Below the pieces are notes generated by a model, which saw nothing but the letters and a program-made list of their open reading frames with translations, had not been told where the DNA came from and made no database searches. The position numbers were made by a program, and so were the translations under genes. Below are positions 55,574 through 64,000 of a stretch of 64,000 bases of DNA, piece by piece (within the stretch, counting starts at the first letter, position 1; every line of letters begins with the position of its first letter). This stretch comes from Melastoma dodecandrum (taxonomy: Eukaryota > Streptophyta > Magnoliopsida > Myrtales > Melastomataceae). The stretch covers positions 3,968,001-4,032,000 of the forward strand of contig JARUPY010000605.1 in assembly GCA_029817715.1 (NCBI GenBank), in the 5' to 3' direction.

Positions 55574-58500
55574 ATGAGTAACTGGCTAAACAAGAAAGCT
55601 CCGTCGCCGGTGGTACTCATCCCCCTCTCGCCGCCCGCAACAGGTCCCTCTTTTTCTTTCTTCTTTTATTTGGGTTTTTTTTTGCGGGTCTTGTTTTTCG
55701 CTTTTCGGGATCACGAAAATTTTGGGTTCTGCAATGTGGGTTTGATCTCGTTTCCTGAGGAAATGTCAAAGGAGTAAAGAGCGTAAATGGAGTGAGGGGT
55801 ATGTTTTTTGTCGTCCTGGCTTTTAGTTTGCCGGGCCGGATTTCCGTTTCTGACTGGAGGCGGCGCTCACAAGTCCCTCGATGTAACTGCGGTTTCCCTG
55901 AGCTGTTTCACATAAGTTGGACATACGTATCGTGTGGTTAGATGAATGGCACTGATGATGAGATGAATTCGACTAGCTTACATATCCGAGATTTCTAGCA
56001 TGAGCTTGGATGCTTAGCCTGGATTCCACTTCTGTCTTGCGTGTGTTTTGATGCAGAATGTTGGAGTCCTCGTATAATATGTTGTTCGGGAAGGTCTCCC
56101 TCAAGTGCCTGTTTGAGGACTATTTCGAGGATGCAAGACATTCTAACACGAAGATCATGCTCAAGCCACTCGATGACCCCCATGTCAACTTGATCGCCAC
56201 TGTATCCTTTGCTTTTCTTCATTTATTTTTCTTTTTCATTTTGAATGTTTCTTTTGTTTCGGACATGTCAGGAAAGATTTTATGAAGTGGGAGTCTCACA
56301 GCCAGTTCTCCCCTTTTCCTTAGCTACTACAGGTTTTGGGTCCTATAGATTCTCATCCCGATGAAAAACTCTGAGGTGATGGTTTCTTTCGATGGCAAAG
56401 GTGTTATGTTTCGAAAGACATTTTTTTCATGCCATTATTTACAGAATGGCTTTTGTCAGTTTTTAAATGAAACTTCTTTCTAATCTTCGTAAGAGCAGTG
56501 ATGTGGACGATCCTCATACATTTGTCGATCTTTTTGTCTCCAACTCTGATCCATAAGAAAATTCTTGTATTCATCTTATTCTTCCTGAGTTATTTCTTTC
56601 CTTTCTCTAGCTTGTATGAAGTCTAGGGCAAGCCTTTTGATCTTCTTTCTTATTGGTGCCCGCAGGATTCTGCAGATGAGATCATGTGCTTATTATCCAA
56701 AATTTGGTTTTGTAGTGTTTGGAATATTCCCCTTATTGTTGTCCAAGAGGTAAGAATTTCAGTCACAGGAGTATGCCCCCCGTGTGAGCTTCTATCATAT
56801 TAGCCTCAGTCCTCTTGCAGGGTTTCTTCTGAAGATTTTGGAGTTGTGGGGCTGAAGTATGTGCCAACGTAACCCATTTCTCTGGTAAGTTTTACAATCT
56901 TGCAAAATTATGGAGCATTTACGCATCGCTAACTTTCGAAGTTGTTCTCATCATTGAAGTCGTCCCCTGTCTAAATCACTCCCATGGATTGAATGCTTAC
57001 TTCCTCATTACCAAATGCAATAAACAACGGTTTGTTTTTTCCACAAATGATTTATAGATTGTTGATTGTCTATATTCATCAGATTCTCCCGGTTGTGTGC
57101 AGCAACAAATGAAATGCCAAAAACATTTTGGCTGGTGCGTAAAATGGGAAGACTGACTGCTGCAGTCCAATATGAGCCTCAATGTAAGTCCACTTCTTCG
57201 GCGCACCCCGCATTTTAAGAATGCTGATGCAAAAAGGTAATCACTGCCGATGGACCATTCAAATGATGCCTTTCATTATTTCATGCTTTTGCACTTCATA
57301 AAACTCTACTTCATAACCATGCTGCTTTTTCCTGGAGATGAAGATGAATTGTGGTTCCTGTTTACACTTGTGGTACCTGTTTACACTTGTTCAGATGCTT
57401 ATCTGAAACCCGGTTTGTGGTACTTTGGTATTTCTGTCAAGGCGTGTGGTACTAATTTGATGGCTCTTCTTTCTCATTTTACAGATGGAAAAGAAGATGG
57501 AGTTGCGCCATCGGATATGGCGTAAAATCAGGCAGTCCTCTCAGCCCCTCTTTATTCTTTAATCTCGATCTCGCGAAATGGTCCAGGTACTTCATGCTCT
57601 AAAGTTACCTGACTTCACGTCTAACTTTGATCTCTAGTCATGTAAACTAGTACAAATCTTAACAATAGTGTTTAACCGTTTGTACGCGCGCCTTCCGGCA
57701 TAGCATGCACGTAGCGGTTCGAACGACCCGAGGATCCGGGCCCGCTCCCCAAGGCCCAACTGGTCGACGTCACGACTCGAGCGTCGGATGCTATGGAAGG
57801 GAATTGGGTGATCCCTCCCTAGGTTCCTAGCTGGGCCTGCTCGGGCCCTCGCCGACCGTCTCTGTTTTTCTAAGAGGCGGTGGGCGAAAGACGGAGCATG
57901 ATTCGAAGAAGGAACTTTCGGGAGAAATCGGAAGCGGCTCGTGTCGTCCGTTCCTCATCCAAAATGGCTCCGTAAAAAGATTGTTGTTTAACCTAGGTAA
58001 ACTATACGGAGTCGCCACCGACTTAATTTTAAAAGCTTGGTTTAAGTCGGAAAACCAGAGTAGATTCGAGGATTCCTAATTATTTACTCTTACATTTAAA
58101 CATGCGAAAAGGTGGCGTTTGCTCCAAAAGTTTGTTCTTTGATAACAGTTGTTGGACCCGATCCGGGCATGACTCCGAACTCAAGTTAATGTTCTACGGG
58201 CGTTGGACCTGATTAGGGCTTTTTGGGTCCGAACTCATGTGTGTTTGGCAAAAAACATGCGACGATAATCCTATGAGCCTAAGGCATGCGGCTAAGCACA
58301 AACAATTATTGAGATTAAAGGGTGCGGGGAAGGATGGTGACTGCGGGCCTATACACTTGGGCTCACAGTCTGTTATAAGTGGATTTTGTATCTTTTCGGG
58401 GAGGCCCGCACCTCCCATTTTTACCTCATGTGGTGGGAGCCGCTTGATGGTCTTGACATCGCGGTTTTAAACCCGGAAAGATTCACACGTCTGATACACG

Positions 58501-61190
58501 CACCTTCGAGAGAGGTTCCGGCTGGGCCTTCGAAATTTGCGCGTTCATTGTACATGCATAGATAAAAAAATAGAGTGTAAGTTATGCGAGATAGAAGAGC
58601 GTAAGCCTTCACATGTGTTTTACATAAATAAACGATGATCATGTTCATCAAACACTATGTAATCTAATCATATTACAAAGAGTTACGCAATCACGAATCA
58701 CAACGAACAAAGATTGCGTACAATACAGAAAACGGATCATAACTTTGGCTAGGATTGTTCGATTCAATCGAAATTTAAACCAACAGATTTGAAACTTAAG
58801 GACGAGTTGGTATACTTTTATGAAAATCTAACGGTGCAATCTCTCAAGATCAAGGAACTAATATGGTTGTCCAGAAAAGTGGAACAGTTTGCACAAACGG
58901 TGTTTTTCCTATCATATCTTGATCCTTGAATGTCTGATCGGAGTGTAAAAAGACTTCACAGAAAGGTAAAGTGATGAAACATATGTATGTAAAATTTTAC
59001 AGGGATCAAACGGTTGGATCGTAAGAAATACAGGTGCAAAAGGTCAGACTATTCTGTGGACTCGATCTGACTTTGACTGGTTAAAGTTCTGGGAAAGAAA
59101 ATGGGAAACTTCACATTTACAGAACAAAAAAATATGTATAATATGTCAAATTTATCGTGATGAAATGAAAAAAATATCTATAAAATTTGGCAACGATCCA
59201 ATGGCGGGATCTACCATTATTACATAAAGAACGTGATAGTGATACTCAGAAGACCTTACTGAGTATACAGTCTGTTCTCGAGATTGTTTCGTATTATGCT
59301 AGAAAATTCAATAGTTAATATATATATTCATAAATCTTCTTGAAGTCTAGTTTAAGTCCCAAAAATTTGAGCAAGATCCAACGGTTAGATGTCACGAAAC
59401 TTCCCCAAAAGCGAAAATGCAATAGGTTGTCCTGCTGCGACCAGCGAAAGTGGCGACCTTTTCAGGGAAAATAACTTAACCCTCGATCATCCAAAAATTA
59501 AAAAAAAATATTTCCAAGATCATCACTCATTTTAGATCATTTGATCTTTTGGGGTCGAGGTTCGAAAACGTCTATAACCTCATCGAAAAAATCAGCTTTT
59601 GGAGGCGTTATCGCAGAAAACAACTTAAATAGAAGGCCGAGAGATGTCCCGACACTTCCGTGCCACAAATGAACGCAAAATCGACCCCCAAAGCTACTGT
59701 GAAAGCTTTGAGGGCTAAGAGACATACAAAAATGCGTTTAGTGAAGAGTTTATATGATTACGACCTTTTTTTCCGCCGTGATCTAATACCAGAGGAAGGT
59801 AGCGTGCCGGCTGTCCCTTGTCTGTAACTTTAGCTGTCACGATCTTGTCCGAAGGCTCGTTCCTCACCCCATGGTGTGTGTGGTAGGCCAAAGAAGAAAG
59901 GGAACGACGGAGTCAGCATATCGAACATGGTAGAAGCATGCTGGAGTTAGCAAAGTGAGAGGAAGTCTCACCGAGGGGTTACCTCGCCTCGGGATGGCCC
60001 GCAGAGGATGAACGATGCCGGGAGGGTATCTACTGGTAGGCTGGTCGGAGGCTTTGGCACGTCAGCACTGGAGAGGGGGAGTCCTTGGTTCCGGTTTCTG
60101 TGTGTACGTGGGAGGAGTTGGCTTCCGGTAATTTGTCTCGGAGAATTATCTGAAGGGGTTGAGCCTCCGGTTCTCCAGAGGAGAGGATGAACGTCTGGGA
60201 GGAGAGACCCGATTCTCTGATTGGAGATTCTGTCTGATAGGGATGGGGAGGCTTTGGCCCTTAGGATTTTAGAGATCCTCTGATGGGGAATCTCTGATTT
60301 TTTTTTACGTCTGTTTCCTAATGAACGAAAAGAGTGATTGTTTCTCTATTTTCGGGTAACAAATGATTTCTCTCAAATCATCTGATGAAAATTCAGGAAA
60401 GGAAAAATAATCAAAGGGGATACGATGTATCAACTAAACATGATCAATGCAGATGATTTTGATTGAATGTAGATAATAACAAATAAAATAAAATAAAAAT
60501 TCGTCACTTGAAAGATATAGCTATAAAGTTGGGCTTTCAAATGGATCTTGGCCATGTCATTCATGAAATTGAAGGGCCATGTCCATGTATATGGGCTAGG
60601 GCTTCAATTTGAATGGGTTATTGTAATTTTTTACTTAAAAACTTAATAAAATAAATGAAGGAAAATCATTGAAAAAAATTTGGGGTATTACACCGTTGAA
60701 ACAGTCGCTCGATTGTGCATGAATTTGTTTGCTTCACAGTTCCATTTTTCACCGGCAGGCCAAGCTTTCCCAGCACAGCCACATCTGGAGTTTTACGAGT
60801 CATGTTGTGTTTTGATTCCTTGTTGTCATTGCTTTATCTTGTTATTGTTCCGCAATTTATCACATCCTTTAATCAGCACGTGTTGGTCCTGGGACGGGTA
60901 AGCTTTTTAACCATCATGTTTGTTTGATCCATGGGTGTTAATTCCTTTGTTTCTTTTTGGCAACGAGGAAAACATGTATTCCTTTGTCTATGCAGGTAAA
61001 GAACCCCCTTGAAATTGATGATATTACGAATTATAACGACTTCAGGTTTGAATTACAGACTTAGCTATTCCAATAAACCAGACGGTGAATGTAAAAACGT
61101 CGTTGACTCTAGAGATTTGTTCATGCAAGAATTGACAACAAAAAGTCGCCAAAGGACAATGCTGTTGATAACCTTGATTTTGATTATGAG
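55574..61190 (+). pseudogene. OM47-like mitochondrial outer-membrane beta-barrel gene, decayed
   Basis: About ten exon remnants in order spell a plant OM47-like protein (VDAC-like beta barrel; At3g27930 as I recall). They are 55574-55643 (MSNWLNKKAPSPVVLIPL), 56057-56201 (YNMLFGKVSLKCLFEDYFEDARH), 56333-56400 (GPIDSHPDEKL-stop-GDGFFRWQ), 56496-56552 (DVDDPHTFVDLFVSNSD), 56666-56749 (LQMRSCAYYPKFGF), 56821-56884, about 57083-57183 (FWLVRKMGRLTAAVQYEPQ), 57485-57596 (WSCAIGYGVKSGSPLSPS), about 60850-60897 (QFITSFNQHV) and 60996-61064 (VKNPLE..ITNY). Lesions are a frame mismatch between exons 1 and 2, TGA at 56372-56374, donor AT instead of GT at 56553, TAA at 56870-56872 and TAG at 61062-61064. 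A solo LTR sits in a late intron. Confidence 0.78.
57681..60692. mobile_element. 3.0-kb solo LTR-like insertion in the OM47-like locus
   Basis: The insert starts TGTACGCGCG and ends GGGTATTACA, with inverted ends TGTA/TACA, and is flanked by a 5-bp duplication CCGTT (57676-57680 and 60693-60697). It has no gag, pol or long frame and no internal long repeat. It is therefore best read as a solo LTR of a family with very long LTRs, such as Ogre or Tekay-like elements; the lineage is not proven. A segment at 59867-59978 matches, inverted, the 3' region of the Athila-like element at 2368-2480. Confidence 0.7.
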
Positions 61191-61199
61191 CTTGAGAAG

Positions 61200-63460
61200 C
61201 TATATTATAAATTCATAGCACTGTGTTGTTGTAACACTTCGTTTACCTTTAGTGATGAGCTTGAGCAAAGTATTGCTGAGCCACAACTAGCCTGTACTAT
61301 GCGTTGCTACACTATAATAAGCCGTTACTGTTTTGCTGCGCTTGCACACTAGAAATTTGAAAATAATATTTCCTTTTACAATATATTTCGAATTATCTCG
61401 GAATATATTTAAAATAAATATTGAGATATCTAAATACATCGATAAGCTTTGGATTTTCCAAATCGTTTTATTAGGTAACTCAAAATCATAATATTTCTTT
61501 CTAATTAAAGATTTGGATATATTTATAAGGGAAGTTACCGTTTGAGAACTTTTCATCTCTGTTTTTACGACCAATGAGCAGATATCCACTCAGATTGGTT
61601 TGATTCGCTGATATTATGAAAACCAATCAATGAAAATCGTCCTAATGAACCTGGACATCTCCCACGAAGGTTTTTCCATAAAAATCAGTCAAGGCTCTCA
61701 GATATTATTCTGACAATAAATCATACGATAATGACGTGTACGTAAGAAATGTGTTGCTGTATCGCTTGAGAAATGTGACAGCAAAGCTGTACTGCATTAC
61801 TGCGTTATAATTACCAAAATGAGGAAATAATTATTATTCCAGCTTAATTGTTATGATTTTATCATATTTATGATAAATGACATTATCTTATTCAGATAAT
61901 TACGTGTGAGGATCAGATAGCTATGTTTAGAGATATTTGGAAATAAAATCTATAATTATCGCAACATAATCTATCCTATTTTATCTCTACGACCATTAAG
62001 AAATAATGTTATTTCTGTTTTGTCGTTGATAATGATTAAAACAACGATCAGACATCATTCTGATGATGATTGGATCAAATAATATGAATTAGGAAAGTTG
62101 ACAACAATTAATTTCCTTCTTGGTCATTGTCACTGTTAAGCAGCAGTCCGCTAAACCTGATTACAGCGTGCTGAGAGCTGGTTTTGAGGAAACAAAATAT
62201 TTTATTCATTCCCAATTAAAACCAGGCAACATTCATATACTCTACAACGAATATGTATCGTCTGTGTGGTTGTTCAAAGCCTGTGTGATCTGTGTGAAAC
62301 TTTGAGGAGCTATGGGAGCTATGTGATCGGCGGAGAACGGAATGTACTAAATGATCGTCTGGTTCTTACATCTCGCAAACTGCGTGTGGGAGTGTCAAGG
62401 GTTGTGTGCCACCTTGGTCGTCGTGAGAGGGACTGTGTGTCCTCGGTACGTTCAACGAGCGGCTGGCGAATCTTCTAAGGGAAGCTAAGTGAGTGCATGT
62501 ACTAATCGCAGTAACCAGTTGCTGACTCATTGGCAAAAAGACGTTTTTGTCGTGTCTTTTCGTAGGGAAGTCTCGAACCTACGGAGTTTGAACAGTTAGA
62601 CATGCACTTGCGGATGTGCGCCAGAAGTCTCGTGCATGCAGGGTAGAGCAGGAGTTGAGAACGCCGCCGGAGTGAAAAGATGTCCTCCCGAGCACAGGGG
62701 TGATGTGCAGAAGTCTCGACCTCCTAATACAGAGGGACAATATAACAGGTTGCGTGGGAGCCGCTGGAGCTGAAAATTCCACCCTAGGCACTGGGTGTGC
62801 AGTGCAGTGAGTCACGGCTGTGGTAACCGTGCACGTCCGAAATGAGTGTAGGATGGATACCGCGACTTCGCTGTGTGAGAAGTCAGGCTCCACTGTGTAA
62901 AGAACCGATTCCTGCTGATTCCTGTTTTATCTCTTTTGTTCTCCGACTCTTTGTGCTTGTCTCTTGAGCGCTTATAGGCTCATCTTGAAAAGAGACAAAA
63001 GCTGTGTGGAAATCCTTCGTTGAGCTATTACGTGGTGAAGCATTCCCCTACTGTGAGCCAGAAACGGGCTGCTCTTTGAGAAGTCGTTCTGTCACTGTAA
63101 GGAATTATTTGAGAGGATTTATACTCTAACGTGATGTTCGCTCCGGAAGTGACCGCGGATAAGCCGGATTCAAACACGTCGAAAATCTCTGGCACTACGG
63201 ACAACTGGTGCCCGGAGGATTCGTTGAATGTGTGGTCGCCGTATGAAATGAAAGGAAAAAGAGCACTTACGGACGCCATCGATGATGCTTCAGAAGTGAG
63301 CAAGAACGTTTAAGCACAAAAAAAGATAAATTGACAATATGTTTGTCTGTAGAGAGGTGTTTTGTACAATGCCTAAGAATAAGTATTTATGTTAAGCTAG
63401 ACCTACGTACATACGGTAAAGAAATATTGCACATATATTACGCTTCCTTCCCTGCCGGTC
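61200..63460. other. No gene recognised
   Basis: After the OM47 remnant the sequence is AT-rich to about 62100, then more GC-balanced with short frames (62266-62478, 62579-62893, 63028-63303) that show no known motif. It could be the edge of another insertion, but no repeats or element ends were identified. Confidence 0.35.
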
Positions 63461-63469
63461 TCCATAGAA

Positions 63470-64000
63470 TATTACACTGAGGTTTGTGGTTTGTGGTAAA
63501 TGTTATAGGCTGATAGCACTAGATTCCGTTTACCTATTCTCCCGGTGAGCAAGGAGTTGTCAAAGAATACTTTGGTGATAGGGGTCTTAGAGACGACGCA
63601 TACATCGTTAGACCCGATGTAGTGCCTAAGTTTCATGACGGAGTAATATACTACTAGGCAAACCTCCTCTGTTGAGGTATACCTCTGTTTTGTTTTCGGG
63701 ATTAGGCGCGACAAATAATAGATCGCTCTTTCTACTCAGTCTTGTTCCTGTGCTAGAATTGACCCAATAGTAAACTGGGATGCTGCCACATAAAGAATGT
63801 ATGGCGCATTTACATTTGGAGGCGCCAATACAAGGGGTTTGGTCAGATAATCCTTCAGCTCTTGGAATGCTCGCTCATGTTGCGATATCCATTCTATTCG
63901 ACCTTTTCCCTTCCCTTTAAGAATAGTTAAGAAGGTGCTTGTCTTAGATGCCACATTGCCTATGATCGACAAATGTAATTTACCCTGCTGAGAAAGGCTT
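63470..64000 (-). mobile_element. Tat-type Ty3/gypsy pol fragment at the window edge
   Basis: Two frames on the - strand, 63736-63972 (KGRIEWISQHERAFQELKDYLTKPLVLAPPNVNAPYILYVAASQFTIGSILAQEQD) and 63472-63714 (RHYIGSNDVCVVSKTPITKVFFDNSLLTGRI), are the RT-connection and first RNase H of a Tat element. They closely match the decayed element at 8134-8663 (RHYIGSNDVYVISKTPVTKVFFDNPLLTGRI). Homology stops abruptly at about 63470. The rest presumably lies beyond 64000. Confidence 0.85.

Noticed and set aside
62266..63313. Several 60-100 codon frames before the last Tat fragment
   Set aside because: No motif, no splice structure and no matching neighbours, so not supported as genes.

Overview
The window is nuclear DNA of a flowering plant, most likely a eudicot. 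The evidence is a set of plant genes with short GT-AG introns: a kinesin-light-chain-related TPR gene, a zinc-finger/exonuclease-fold gene, a plastid-type L-aspartate oxidase gene and an OM47-like beta-barrel gene. They are embedded in several classes of plant transposable element. From memory, homologues of four of the host loci (exonuclease-like, KLCR/CMU, GDSL esterase, OM47) lie close together on Arabidopsis chromosome 3 (around At3g27930-At3g27970). The stretch therefore looks like a conserved gene block swollen by transposons.

Layout. 1-4865: 3' part of an Athila-like Ty3/gypsy element on the + strand (broken RT/RNase H/integrase, long 3' region, one LTR). 4866-10.8 kb: a decayed Tat-type Ty3/gypsy element on the - strand with remnants of an opposite-strand gene. 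10.8-13.9 kb: decayed, mostly unrecognised sequence with a 176-bp tandem duplication. 13873-15368: intact six-exon zinc-finger/exonuclease-fold gene (-). 15.4-19.1 kb: intergenic, with four long G/C homopolymers. 19106-21297: intact two-exon KLCR/CMU gene (+). 21.8-22.4 kb: MULE-like non-autonomous repeat. 23.47-23.86 kb: GDSL esterase pseudogene (-). About 24.3-30.0 kb: broken L1-type LINE (+), ending 84 bp from the aspartate oxidase stop codon. 30098-47274: L-aspartate oxidase gene (-), with its first exon split by a 13,536-bp Tat-type LTR retrotransposon (33586-47121) flanked by a perfect 5-bp target duplication. 48314-54787: Mutator-like element (MULE) with a transposase and a plant mobile domain (PMD) gene. 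55.6-61.2 kb: OM47-like pseudogene (+), split by a 3-kb solo LTR. 61.2-63.46 kb: nothing recognised. 63.47-64.0 kb: start of another Tat-type element (-).

How the parts relate. Only the exonuclease-fold gene and the KLCR/CMU gene look intact; they are divergently transcribed neighbours. The aspartate oxidase frame is open from late exon 1 to the stop, but the retrotransposon cuts it off from its own 5' end. The OM47 and GDSL loci are dead. The most unusual material is in the transposons. The retrotransposon in the oxidase gene carries, antisense to gag-pol, a six-exon gene with its own TATA box, PMD-like protein and coiled coil. The neighbouring MULE carries a different PMD gene. Two unrelated transposon classes thus bring PMD genes to the two sides of the same host gene.
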